From NCBI GenBank assembly GCA_022446825.1, contig JAKVBY010000031.1:42858-99857 (forward strand): 57,000 nucleotides of DNA. Reading direction: 5' to 3'. Under the pieces are notes generated by a model. It did no database searches. It was not told the origin of the DNA and worked only from the letters and a program-made list of their open reading frames with translations. A program made the position numbers and the translations under genes. The DNA comes from Pirellulaceae bacterium. GTDB taxonomy: Bacteria; Planctomycetota; Planctomycetia; Pirellulales; Pirellulaceae. Below, in pieces: positions 1 through 8,638 of this stretch. Positions within the stretch are counted from its first letter, which is position 1. Each line of letters opens with the position of its first letter.

Positions 1-477
1 CCTGTGGTGGCGGTCAATCATCGCTTATGTTCCTGCCACCTCTCCTTCATATGCGGCAATTGCCTGCTCCCACCGACCCGGGTGATGTCACCGATCTGAC
101 CGATGGCATCCATTATAACCCAGGTGGCACTTCACTGTGGGCACAAAAAGCAGCGTCGGGTGCCTTCCCATTCATAGCTGGAAAAGGTCAGCGACTCCTT
201 GCCGTGGTTTGGTCGTTGTCCGTCGATTGGCGATTGCCTGCGTTGACGAGCACCTCGAGTGCGGTCGGCAATCCTTGACTTCTCCATACGCACGGGACGA
301 AGCCCACACCGTTTTCGCCAGCGGACGTTTCCTTCTTGCCCCTTGCCAGCTCGCAATCAGTCCGCACTGGTCGAAGCATGACCGGCGGCTCCCCCCGCCT
401 CACTAGGTGGCGGGGGGGCCATTGATCACAGACTGCCCCTGACGGTTTCCAGCCGCCGCGGAGGCAGTCAATCCAAG
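1..477. other. Intergenic region, no supported gene
   Basis: Several short open frames of 60-90 codons overlap one another on both strands here. None shows a signal peptide, a recognisable motif or a good ribosome binding site, so I call no gene. The only structure I see is a very GC-rich inverted repeat near 391-417, listed separately. The right edge is the 3' end of the repeat protein encoded on the minus strand. Confidence 0.5.
391..417 (-). terminator. GC-only hairpin 3' of the 22-residue-repeat gene
   Basis: Nine bases of C/G-rich sequence (391-399) pair perfectly with 409-417 around a nine-base loop, and a further T-G wobble pair is possible. The hairpin lies about 60 bases beyond the stop codon of the minus-strand gene that ends at 478. 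No U-tract follows on either strand, so it is not a classic intrinsic terminator. It could be a 3'-end stabiliser or a Rho-assisted stop. Confidence 0.35.
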
Positions 478-1614
478 TTAGATAATGGCCTCAAAGTTTA
501 TCGAGGTAAGGACTTCATCAAAGGCATTGGGGCGATCATAGAGTGTGTCAAATCCATTGCCACCGTCGGAATGCGGATTCCCTGCACTGGAATTCTCAAT
601 CCACAATGCGTCGTCACCATCTCCCATAAAGGTATGTAGATCGTTCACAGCATGGACGTCGAGCATGCGAACTTTATCATCACCGATTCCAGCGTCGGTA
701 TAGATGTCATGCGCCTTGGTTTTTCGAATCGAAGCCCGATCATCACCACCTCCCAACTTCAATTCAATGCGATTTCCAACTTTGACCTTGTCCATGGAGA
801 GGAAGTCATTGCCTTCGCCAAGATTGGCCATTAAGTCGTGGCGGACCGAAACCTGACGCAGAACTGCCAGATCCTGGTCATCTGCTGTATCGAGGTTCAG
901 ATTGTTCCCCACGCCTACCCGGGAGATGAATACGCGATCATTCCCATTATCCGTGTGCACGTCTAAATTGTGCCGGACACCAACTCGATCCAAAGCGACC
1001 TGATCCGCATCTGGACCGGTATGAATCTTCAAGTCGTTGCCGATGCGGGCATTACCGATCTTGAGCTTATCGTGGCCTTCGTGCATCTCGACTTTCATGT
1101 CCCTAGCGCGAATCGTATCGAACGCGGCGGAATCATGGTCGCCGCCCGTATCAAGGCTGAGCAAACCACGGGTCTTGACCATGAAAGCATTCACCTCATC
1201 AGCCCCATTGCCGGTGGTCATTTTGATACTCTGCGTGGTCGCAACCTGTTCGAGTTTCACAGTGTCAGAACCATCCGACGTATGGATTTCGAGATTACCA
1301 TTGGGCGTGTCGGTCAAGCTGAGATTATGCACTTTCACTGTATCGTCTCCGCCCGCCGTGCGGACAACCACGTTTTCAATCAACGAGGCCGCAAAGACTT
1401 GAGATGGGGCACCATTGATCGTCGTACCTCCCAGGCCCGTTACCTGGATCTGATTCGGCGCAATCTCGGTAATTTCAATTTGGTTGTCTAAGGCGTCTCC
1501 CGACAAAGACAGCTGAGTGCCTGCAAAACTGCCCAACACATTACCAGCAAGTAAATTACGGTCTTCAAGAGGCTGAAAGGACAATTTGCGATTCTTGGTG
1601 GATTTTGAGGACAT
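478..1614 (-). CDS. Exported/surface protein with ~12 tandem 22-residue Asp-rich repeats
   Basis: The chosen start gives 378 residues. An upstream in-frame ATG at 1686 exists, but the inner start at 1614 is preceded by AAAGG at suitable spacing. It also places the N-terminus SSKSTKNRKLSFQPLEDRNL directly in the PLEDRxLLA motif, which is typical of large exported planctomycete proteins (LEPR-XLL type). From about residue 86 to 360 the chain is a repeat of 21-23 residues. Its turns end in G-x-D or G-D-D: Asp at 91, 116, 139, 161, 182, 204, 226, 248, 270, 292, 313, 335 and 356. This pattern suggests a beta-solenoid with acidic, possibly calcium-binding turns, distantly like RTX repeats. No enzymatic motif is visible. 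The function is unknown; a cell-surface or matrix role is inference. Confidence 0.8.
   Translation of the reverse strand: MSSKSTKNRKLSFQPLEDRNLLAGNVLGSFAGTQLSLSGDALDNQIEITEIAPNQIQVTGLGGTTINGAPSQVFAASLIENVVVRTAGGDDTVKVHNLSLTDTPNGNLEIHTSDGSDTVKLEQVATTQSIKMTTGNGADEVNAFMVKTRGLLSLDTGGDHDSAAFDTIRARDMKVEMHEGHDKLKIGNARIGNDLKIHTGPDADQVALDRVGVRHNLDVHTDNGNDRVFISRVGVGNNLNLDTADDQDLAVLRQVSVRHDLMANLGEGNDFLSMDKVKVGNRIELKLGGGDDRASIRKTKAHDIYTDAGIGDDKVRMLDVHAVNDLHTFMGDGDDALWIENSSAGNPHSDGGNGFDTLYDRPNAFDEVLTSINFEAII
535..1359 (-). repeat. Tandem ~66-bp coding repeat (22-residue solenoid units)
   Basis: The repeat units share a pattern of a hydrophobic strand, T/G, G-x-D, a second hydrophobic strand and a polar turn. 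The spacing of the conserved Asp is nearly constant (23, 22, 21, 22, 22, 22, 22, 22, 21, 22, 21 residues). Units have diverged in sequence, so the repeat is obvious in the protein and only weak in the DNA. That argues for an old expansion and not a recent one. Confidence 0.75.
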
Positions 1615-2410
1615 AGTAAAAGCCTTTCGCGGATTACAAGGAAGGACGTCTCGAGAACGGCTCTCAGCAACGTCTCTGGATTGCAAAACAAACGACTTTT
1701 ACTTTGATTGTAAAAAACGGTCTGTTCGCTCTGCTGGCAAGGAACTAAAGCAATCTCTATGCCATTCCCTCCGCTGATTTTCTCGCGCAGACTTAAGTCC
1801 TGGTATTTAAATGGCTTAAATTAACTTTGGACACTTTTTGCAAATCTCGGCGCGCCCGCCAAATATCTCACATTGAGACAAATGCGCAAATTTGAGACGA
1901 AAACCACTCAGCGATAAGTCATTGGCGCTGCTTATTCGCGATCTCTTCAGCAAGCCCCAACCGTCATCACCAATCGTTTCAAAACAGAAACTCAAACAAC
2001 AATTTGCCTGCTGCTGGTTCTGGGGTGGGGTGGAGTGGGGTTGGCGGCGCTAGCTACCTAACACCCTTGGTCAGTACGGTTCATTTGCAAGGCCGCCTCT
2101 GGGCCCGCCGCTGGGCCCATTGCCGGTCAAATTCCTCAGACTCGAATTGCCAAAACTCTCACGACGGCAACGCACCATGGCGGCGGGCATGTTCTGTGGC
2201 TAGCGCGGTTCTCACCGATGGAGGGCTCTCAAAAAACGGAATGATTCTTTCAATCCGCCGCTCCAGACCTGTTCAGGACTATGCAATCCCACCACTCTTC
2301 CACACCAGAAGCATCAAATAAAAACACCCTGAAAGCAGAGGTGTTTGCTGTCTGCTGTATATACCCGTCCACGAGACAGCGCTCACAACTCGCAATTATA
2401 ACCCCTGATT
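1615..2410. other. Intergenic region with a short palindrome and a G-rich tract
   Basis: About 800 bases lie between the repeat protein's start and the end of the hydrolase gene. The left part is AT-rich and should contain the promoter of the repeat protein. It holds a TCTCA/TGAGA inverted repeat with a second TTGAGAC copy, listed separately. A G-rich tract lies at 2022-2043. Short frames such as one of 105 codons at 2004-2321 look non-coding in composition. Confidence 0.5.
1866..1898. promoter_or_regulatory. Possible operator: TCTCA-CAT-TGAGA palindrome plus repeated TTGAGAC
   Basis: TCTCA (1866-1870) and TGAGA (1874-1878) form an inverted repeat around CAT. TTGAGAC occurs at 1873-1879 and again at 1892-1898, 19 bases apart. 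The site is about 260 bases upstream of the repeat-protein start at 1614. A regulator-binding role is a guess from arrangement only. Confidence 0.2.
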
Positions 2411-3547
2411 TTAGAGGTGTTCCGCAACGAAATTCCAAGCAGAAGCATCGTTAAATTCATGTCCCCCGACGAAGACAAAGTGCTGAAAACGCGCTTCGAG
2501 ACCTAGTTTTTTGTAAAAGCTGGCGGCGCGCGGGGCCAACATCTTTCCTTTCTCACGATGAGACGCTTGATCACGAGATCCTGCTTGAATTTGGTGAGCT
2601 CGTGGACAGATTAAGGCGACCAAATCGGCATCGTTGAAGAGGGTCATCCGAGCCATGAATCGAAAGTCTGTGGGAACCGAGTGTTCATCCTGTTCATAAC
2701 GTCCTTCCTGGACGCCGAAGTAACAACTCGACACCGAAACTTTGATGCGCGTGTCGATCGCCGGAGTCACCTGGGCGTAATACCCACCATAGGAAAGGCC
2801 AACCATACCAACTCGCTGGGGGTCGACTTCAGGGCGCTCGATGAGAACATCAATGGCATAGCTGATCTTGGCAATCTCAACCGCAGTAATGCTCGTTCCT
2901 ACAAGTCGCAGCCGATCGTCGATCCGCTGGCGAATGTTCGCTGGATAGCCTTCTGCCCGAAACAGATGCTGGGGTGCATAGACAATATATCCGCGTTTGA
3001 TCGCACCTCGTACCATGTCGTTGTAGTTAGCTCCTCCGTGGAATAGCGCCACTTCTGGCGAACCGCCACCACCGTGCATCGAGATGACCAAGGGGGCTTT
3101 TTCTTGAAGTGACTGCGGCACAACATAGATGCCCTCGGAATGCATCCCCGGAAGAATCGGGATCATGGCACGGTAATAAGTTCCCATCCTATCGGCGCCA
3201 ATCTTTTGAAAAGAAGCTTCCTTTTGTGGACGTTTTCCAGGCGGTGGATATCCTATCGAAGCACAGAATGCCTCTCGTAAAGGTACCGCGGATTTTTCAA
3301 AATCCGCAGCGGAGGAATAGTCCGGAGTAAACAGTTCATGAAAACGAGTCCGGTCGGCCGCCAACGTTTTGATGTACACGTCTAGTTCTCGCGCCTGTTC
3401 TGTGCGCAGAGGATCTGAATCTGCGACAGGCTGATTAAAATAATCTGCGGGCTGATTCGGTGGAGCCTGCGCCATGGTGAATAAGGGTACGAAAACACAC
3501 AGCACGCCCAAGCAACGGTAAGAGATTGTCATGGTGAAGTCACTCAT
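2411..3547 (-). CDS. Exported alpha/beta hydrolase (acetyl-esterase/dienelactone-hydrolase-like)
   Basis: This 378-residue protein begins with a signal peptide of the ISYRCLGVLCVFVPLFTMAQA type, so it acts outside the cytoplasm. An ATG at 3532 would give a tidier signal peptide; neither start has a clear Shine-Dalgarno site. The oxyanion-type motif ISMHGGGG comes first. The nucleophile elbow GLSYGG follows with Ser as probable nucleophile, after the phrase RPEVDPQRVGMV that is common in dipeptidyl-peptidase-like and acetylxylan-esterase-like hydrolases. A late GGHEF supplies the probable catalytic His. The substrate is unknown; an ester of a carbohydrate is plausible. It stands alone, with no obvious operon partner. 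Confidence 0.8.
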   Translation of the reverse strand: MSDFTMTISYRCLGVLCVFVPLFTMAQAPPNQPADYFNQPVADSDPLRTEQARELDVYIKTLAADRTRFHELFTPDYSSAADFEKSAVPLREAFCASIGYPPPGKRPQKEASFQKIGADRMGTYYRAMIPILPGMHSEGIYVVPQSLQEKAPLVISMHGGGGSPEVALFHGGANYNDMVRGAIKRGYIVYAPQHLFRAEGYPANIRQRIDDRLRLVGTSITAVEIAKISYAIDVLIERPEVDPQRVGMVGLSYGGYYAQVTPAIDTRIKVSVSSCYFGVQEGRYEQDEHSVPTDFRFMARMTLFNDADLVALICPRAHQIQAGSRDQASHREKGKMLAPRAASFYKKLGLEARFQHFVFVGGHEFNDASAWNFVAEHL

Positions 3548-3844
3548 AGAGGATCACACGGGCGGAAAAGAGACACGATCGGGTAGTGTGGTCGTCGCCG
3601 CCGTGAACAGAGCGAGCGACGTTGAATAACGGTTGATTCTAGCAGCAGGACGCCCGTTGACCCAAGCACGAAGACGATCCGCCGTAGGCGGACCATGCGG
3701 CCAAATTATGTTGGCGGCTATCACGGGCTCGGTAATCGGTGCGACCGGTTTATCGGCCCGCTTTTTCATTTCAATTAATTTAATAAGGTGCGGGCCCCTG
3801 TGGCCTCTATCACCTGCTTTGCCTCGATTGTTTTTTTCGCACAT
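3548..3844. other. Intergenic region, nothing recognised
   Basis: Frames on both strands cross this stretch (for example 96 codons on minus). Their translations are low in hydrophobic residues, show no motif and overlap each other, so no gene is called. Confidence 0.45.
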
Positions 3845-4363
3845 TTATTTCGGCAGTTGGACAGATTTCAGGCTGGCCCGAAGTTGTTTTTCGTATTTGG
3901 GGAAATCTTCTTTCGTCGAATTAAAATTAAACATCAGCATCTGCCCTTTATATCCTGTCGCAAACATGATGTTATAAATGTTGGTGTCGATAGCTCTAGA
4001 TGTCATTTCCATTAATAGCCACTTCTGGCCAGAATGTTCGATAATCTCATTTTTTTCCCACTCGATGTCAGGAACGATTTTTTCAAATATATCTGTAAAA
4101 ACCTTTTGGGCATCAACCAAATCTTTTTGGGGAAGATTGTTTGGTTTGATGTCGTAGGCGACCGTGGTTGAGGCGTTATCATTACCCACAACAAATTTAG
4201 GAGCTCGTTTGTTGGGCCACTTAAGGTCAATGATCTCCTGCGGTAATGCCTTAAATCCGTCCGGTGGCGCAAATGTAACATCGGTCTCGGCTACCTTTAT
4301 CGGATCGGCAAAAACGGGGAACGAGATCAAGATCGTGAGAAGAAGTACTGTTATTCTTTTCAT
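3845..4363 (-). CDS. Small exported protein of unknown function
   Basis: This 172-residue protein starts with a textbook signal peptide (MKRITVLLLTILISFPVFA, cleavage likely before DP). The mature part is about 150 residues with alternating beta-rich segments and ends in an amphipathic helix and LKSVQLPK. The layout (pro-rich loop FAPPDGFKALP, central Thr-Thr-Val-Ala strand, late FATGYKGQML strand) is reminiscent of PsbP/DcrB-like folds of small exported proteins, but I cannot assign a family. The gene is clearly more AT-rich than its neighbours and uses many AAA/AAT/ATT codons, which could reflect horizontal acquisition. It has no same-strand partner nearby. Confidence 0.75.
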   Translation of the reverse strand: MKRITVLLLTILISFPVFADPIKVAETDVTFAPPDGFKALPQEIIDLKWPNKRAPKFVVGNDNASTTVAYDIKPNNLPQKDLVDAQKVFTDIFEKIVPDIEWEKNEIIEHSGQKWLLMEMTSRAIDTNIYNIMFATGYKGQMLMFNFNSTKEDFPKYEKQLRASLKSVQLPK

Positions 4364-4856
4364 ATTATTGTGAGCGAATTAGATGAACGGTGTACAGGAA
4401 ATTTAATACTACAAGTTCAAATTGTTGGTACCCATGCTCCACGTCGCCAACGCTGCTTCGGTGGCACCGCGTAACCACAGTGGGAAGAGTCATCGATCCC
4501 CATCTGACCCGCTCTCACAAGGGCATCTCACAAACAATAATCAGCACGAGCGCTGGGAGTAGCTCAGTTTCTCCCTAGTCAACACCTGATTCAAGCACCC
4601 TTGCCGGCAATCTCCTCTCGCAAACTGGCACACCGTTGTCCGATCGCTGGGCTGGCTCTTACTAGCACTAGGACGCGCCGGGCATTTCCAGAGTGCCGGC
4701 CGCTGACAGCTCACGGTCCCTGACAATTGCATTTCTCAAAGTCCAAATCCCAGGAGCCAAATCGCAAGACAAGGCAGACGCTGAGAGTTATGATGCAATC
4801 GCCGACCATTTGGACACGATAAGCACTTTTCTCACAATCAGGCTGAGGCATCCCAC
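4364..4856. other. Intergenic region, nothing recognised
   Basis: This is a divergent region between two exported-protein genes, so it should hold both promoters. I found no convincing promoter pair, RNA structure or small gene. Short frames of 62-105 codons overlap on both strands. Confidence 0.5.
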
Positions 4857-5495
4857 ATGAGACCTTTCCGCTTTGCACTGGCACTATTATTTCTGGGCCT
4901 ATTACTTTTACAATCTGTGCAAGGACAGCAGGCTCGCCAACGGAGTAAAAACCTCGGCTTTGCAGCGTTAACAGGCAACTCCGCCCTACACAAAGAATTA
5001 AATTTGAGTTCTGAACAGCAGGCCACACTACAGAAGGCCTCTACCGACGCACGCCAGGCCATCCAAGCCGCTCAGAATCTGGAAGACAAAGCTCGCCTCC
5101 AGAAAAATTGGCAGGCAAACCAGAACCTCAGAGAGGTGATCTCTAAAACCTGCAATCAGGAACAGCAACAACGGCTCTTCCAGATCGAGATTCAATGGAG
5201 TACAGGTTCATGGATGCTGCTCCGGTCGGAGCTTGCCAGCACACTGAACTTAAGCCCGGAACAAATCCGCCAAATCCGTAGCCTCTCTCAGAAGTCCCAG
5301 GAAAAAGTACGCCAGCTGCGGAAGTCCCGGAACGACCAGAACCGTCAGGAAGTCCAAGACAAGATTAATTCACTCTTGGCTGAAACCCGCACCAATGCGC
5401 TCCAATTGTTGGATTCCGCACAACAATTGGCCTGGAAGATGGCTCAAGGAAAAACATTTGAACTTCCCCCGCGGAAAAAAGCAAAAAAACCCTAG
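4857..5495 (+). CDS. Exported LTxxQ-like helical protein (Spy/CpxP-like architecture)
   Basis: This 212-residue protein has a signal peptide ending near QSVQG. The mature part is Gln-, Arg- and Lys-rich, helical and probably coiled-coil. Two LTxxQ-like motifs are visible: LNLSSEQQATLQK and LNLSPEQIRQIRSL. Such motifs occur in CpxP/Spy-type periplasmic chaperones and in many planctomycete exported proteins. A GAGG at about eight bases supports the start. The C-terminus is strongly basic (PPRKKAKKP). A chaperone-like or sensor role is inference from architecture only. Confidence 0.7.
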   Translation: MRPFRFALALLFLGLLLLQSVQGQQARQRSKNLGFAALTGNSALHKELNLSSEQQATLQKASTDARQAIQAAQNLEDKARLQKNWQANQNLREVISKTCNQEQQQRLFQIEIQWSTGSWMLLRSELASTLNLSPEQIRQIRSLSQKSQEKVRQLRKSRNDQNRQEVQDKINSLLAETRTNALQLLDSAQQLAWKMAQGKTFELPPRKKAKKP

Positions 5496-6086
5496 CGTAT
5501 TCACACGTGACAGCTAAGGGCCATCGCCACACTTGCGGAATATCAGCCGGCTGCGAACAACGTACCGCTTGTCAGACGTCCTAGTATCCTTGAGGTCGCC
5601 TCGACAGATGAGGTGGTGGTTCGTTTCACGTCCCATCCACTGATGCCATCCACGCGTTTCCTCCCGCTGGAACGATGCACAAGACCAAATGTAACTTCAT
5701 CCTAGAGCTCGACCAGCGTCGTGATTGGCAATTATCCATGGTACGAGTCAGTCCACCGACAGTATCTCCTTGCGGAACTCGGAAGTTTTTGGACACTCGC
5801 TACCATTTTCCCTTCACGCGGCGACCTATCCACAGTCCGAAAAACGAGTGCTGAGAAGTCCCGCCAGTGATGACTTTAGATCAGCGCAGCGTTTGCTAAG
5901 GTATCATGATCAACAGCGTCAAAAGCACTTTTGTCATGATACAATCCGGTAGCACTGCAGCAGCCGGCTACCAAAGAATACCTCCCACCTGAAGCAAGCT
6001 ACGACTGCTTCCAGCAACGAGCGGTGAGGTAGCTCCACGCGTCGATAGCCGCGCCGAGATCGTGAGGAGGGACTTGCACTAAGCGA
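5496..6086. other. Intergenic region, nothing recognised
   Basis: About 590 bases lie between convergent genes. I see no tRNA-like T-arm, no clear terminator and no credible small gene. A 75-codon frame at 5725-5952 has no supporting motif. Confidence 0.5.
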
Positions 6087-7124
6087 TTAGTATTTACCGT
6101 CCAGGACTTGAAAATGCGTCGGCTTGTCAAGCGACTCACCTCCACCTGCAATCCACTCGGATGTCATACGGAGCATCGTTTCCAGGGACATCTGCGGATC
6201 ACCCAGCAATTCATGTCCTGAAACGCCATTGTTTAAATACGCTTGATTTGCTTCGACCCCTGCGATTGTTACGGGTTTCTGTAGCAAACTCCCCAACTGC
6301 TCACTGATTTCTCTTGTGCTCGCGATCTCTCGACCTGCGAGGTTAATAATTTTAGCTGGTACGGCACATTGCTCTAAAGCACGCAACGACATTGCATTGG
6401 CATCCCCTAACCAAATCACGTTGACATATCCCATGGTAACATTGATGTTGCGTTCTGCTGCCACATCTTTCGCGATATCAACCAACACGCCATAACGCAA
6501 CTCGGTCGCATAGTTTAACCGCAGCAGCACCATAGGAGTCTGCTGTGTGTGGCTAAAGTACTCATAAATCCGCTCCCGACCTAAAGCGGCATTAGAATAC
6601 TCTCCACTCGGTTTCAAGGGATCCCCCTCCTGCGATCCACCACCATCAATCGGAACCATCCCATAGACATTTCCGGATGAAAAGGCAACGATTCGACTAT
6701 CGCAAAATCGTTTACAAAGGAGCGCTGGCGCATAACAATTTGTTGCCCATGTCAGATGCGGCGCACTTTGGGTACCAAACTTGAATCCGGACATCGAAAT
6801 CACATTGGGAGCGTCTGGAAGAGCTGCCACTTCCTCCTCATTCAACAAATCACAGGCGATCGTCTCGATTCCGCCCTCGACTAATCGCTGCCGCACAGCT
6901 GCATCAGAAAATCGCGATACGCCAATAATGCGGCGCTTGACTCCCGCTTCAGCCGTGGCGCGGAGAGCCATCCGCGCCATCGTGGGGCCCATTTTACCAC
7001 CCACACCAAGGAAAATGATGTCGCCATCAACACGCTGCATCATCTCGACAACATCCTGCGGAGGAGTGCTCAGTAAATCCTCAAGTTCTGTCGTAGAACT
7101 AGGTGTGATGATATTTGGAGACAT
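6087..7124 (-). CDS. NAD-dependent epimerase/dehydratase-like protein lacking the catalytic Lys
   Basis: This 345-residue extended-SDR protein has a nucleotide-binding glycine motif at residues 40-46 (GVGGKMG) followed by a Rossmann fold. The Ser-Ser-Gly-x-Val-Tyr-Gly segment of sugar-nucleotide epimerases is at 149-155. The active-site Tyr is present (Tyr176 in EYSNAALGRE), but the residue four positions later is Ala180 where the family normally has the catalytic Lys. It may therefore bind NAD(P) without standard SDR chemistry, or use a different base. It is divergent from a canonical SDR starting at 7318, suggesting the two were placed together by related substrate use. The substrate is unknown. 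Confidence 0.8.
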   Translation of the reverse strand: MSPNIITPSSTTELEDLLSTPPQDVVEMMQRVDGDIIFLGVGGKMGPTMARMALRATAEAGVKRRIIGVSRFSDAAVRQRLVEGGIETIACDLLNEEEVAALPDAPNVISMSGFKFGTQSAPHLTWATNCYAPALLCKRFCDSRIVAFSSGNVYGMVPIDGGGSQEGDPLKPSGEYSNAALGRERIYEYFSHTQQTPMVLLRLNYATELRYGVLVDIAKDVAAERNINVTMGYVNVIWLGDANAMSLRALEQCAVPAKIINLAGREIASTREISEQLGSLLQKPVTIAGVEANQAYLNNGVSGHELLGDPQMSLETMLRMTSEWIAGGGESLDKPTHFQVLDGKY

Positions 7125-7317
7125 CGCCTGGCCTCAGATCAGAGTTGCTCTGTATTTGAACAATTCCCCATCGTAAACTTGAGGATTCGCGAACTCTATA
7201 CGCAAATCCAAACACAAAGATTATATTTTCTTGCGCAACGATCAGAATGCTAGACGCAATTGATAATTCATTGAAAATTTCTTGGCACTCAACGAGGAAT
7301 GTCCTGGAGATAAATAG

Positions 7318-8259
7318 ATGAAGGCATTCGTAACTGGGGCAACCGGCTTTGTTGGCACCCATCTGATCAATCATTTACTCGCAGCTGGTGATGGAGTCCT
7401 CGCTACATCACAAAGTTCATCAGTAGCAAATCTTGCACCAATCCGCCGCAACAAATACGAGATGCTGCAATGGGATATCACCAAACCGGCCTCTACCGAA
7501 CTGATAAAACGGTTACAAGAATTCCAGCCAGACTGTGTCTACCACTTAGCAGCCTTGAGCGTCCCGAGGGATAATGGTGTCACCGAGCCGACACGTCGTG
7601 CTCTGGACATTAACGTCGGAGGAGTGCGGCACATGGTCGACCTTGTCCAATCGCTGCCATGCCGGCCGCGAATTCTACTCATTAGCAGTGGTCTCGTTTA
7701 TAGCCTTTCTGACCGAAGACACCCTTTCGTAGATGAAAAGACCGTCACCAATCCCCACTCGGCTTATGCCAAAACAAAACTAGCAGCCGAGCGAGTGTTA
7801 TCGGACTTAATACCAAAAACGGCCATCGACTACGTCATTGTAAGACCTTTCCAACATACAGGAATCCGGCAAATACCGCGTATGATGTTACCCGAATGGG
7901 CCAAACAATTTGCGGAGCGTGTGGATCCCATTCGTGTCTTGACGCTCAACAGCATCTTCGATCTAACCGATGTTCGCGATGTCGTACGGGCCTATCGGCT
8001 TTTAGTTCAGAGTGGTCGGCAAGGTGAGATTTATAATGTAGGGAGTGGCGTTGGCACACGCAGTGGCGACGTTTTTGAGATGCTGCGGAAATTTTCGGGT
8101 TATCCATGTGCGGTGGTAGAGACCGATCCGGGACATCGTCAACAACCTCTAGCGAGGATCGAAAAGATCGCTCGCGATACCGGCTGGCATCCAGTGATTC
8201 CCTTGGAACAAACCGTCAAAGAAACGTTACATTACTGGGAAACCCTCAAAGACAAATGA
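7318..8259 (+). CDS. NAD(P)-dependent sugar-nucleotide reductase/epimerase, GDP-6-deoxymannose reductase-like
   Basis: This 313-residue extended SDR begins MKAFVTGATGFVGTHL, with the TGxxGFxG dinucleotide motif at residues 6-13. Ser123/Ser124 lie in the LISSGLVYS segment, and the catalytic Tyr150 and Lys154 are intact in YAKTKLAAE. The overall length, the short C-terminal domain and the GTRSGDVFEML segment resemble GDP-4-keto-6-deoxy-mannose reductases (Rmd) more than UDP-glucose 4-epimerases. A role in making a deoxysugar nucleotide for surface glycans is likely but not proven. The start codon is the first ATG of the frame. It is divergent from the degenerate SDR gene, with 193 bases between them. 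Confidence 0.85.
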   Translation: MKAFVTGATGFVGTHLINHLLAAGDGVLATSQSSSVANLAPIRRNKYEMLQWDITKPASTELIKRLQEFQPDCVYHLAALSVPRDNGVTEPTRRALDINVGGVRHMVDLVQSLPCRPRILLISSGLVYSLSDRRHPFVDEKTVTNPHSAYAKTKLAAERVLSDLIPKTAIDYVIVRPFQHTGIRQIPRMMLPEWAKQFAERVDPIRVLTLNSIFDLTDVRDVVRAYRLLVQSGRQGEIYNVGSGVGTRSGDVFEMLRKFSGYPCAVVETDPGHRQQPLARIEKIARDTGWHPVIPLEQTVKETLHYWETLKDK

Positions 8260-8638
8260 AGCTGCGCTACGTAGGAGAAAACTGTAAACTCATCCCAGTG
8301 CGATTTTCCAAGCGAGTGTAAAGTCCTTTGTTTTGACAACCACCCGAGCTGCTTCCACCTGTCGTTCCTTATCCATGCATAGTTAAACTGCCGATAGTAA
8401 CCCTGAGAATCATTTCCCGACAGGAAGCGTGCAAAACAAAACAGCATTTCGATAAGCCGTTGTCGCAGAACACCGTGAAGGCTCCTGAGTACTCTTGGAA
8501 AAGCTGCTAAGAACTCGTTTCACACCTGGTTCGCTCCCTTGCAAAAAGGGTTTTCTGCAGATGATAATGGAGTAAGTCGTTGCAGCTTCAAGTTTTCATT
8601 GTCCTGGGACATCTGTATCTACCAAAGCCGTTTTCCTC
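8260..8638. other. Intergenic region, nothing firm
   Basis: A TTGACA hexamer occurs at 8333-8338, but no matching -10 sits 16-18 bases downstream. No RNA structure or small gene is recognised. Confidence 0.45.

Noticed and set aside
970-1491. 173-codon open frame on the plus strand opposite the repeat protein
   Set aside because: It is the mirror of a highly repetitive coding region, lacks a binding site and has an implausible composition.
3554-3844. 96-codon minus-strand frame between the hydrolase and the exported AT-rich gene
   Set aside because: No motif, no signal peptide, overlapped by a plus-strand frame of similar length; not supported.
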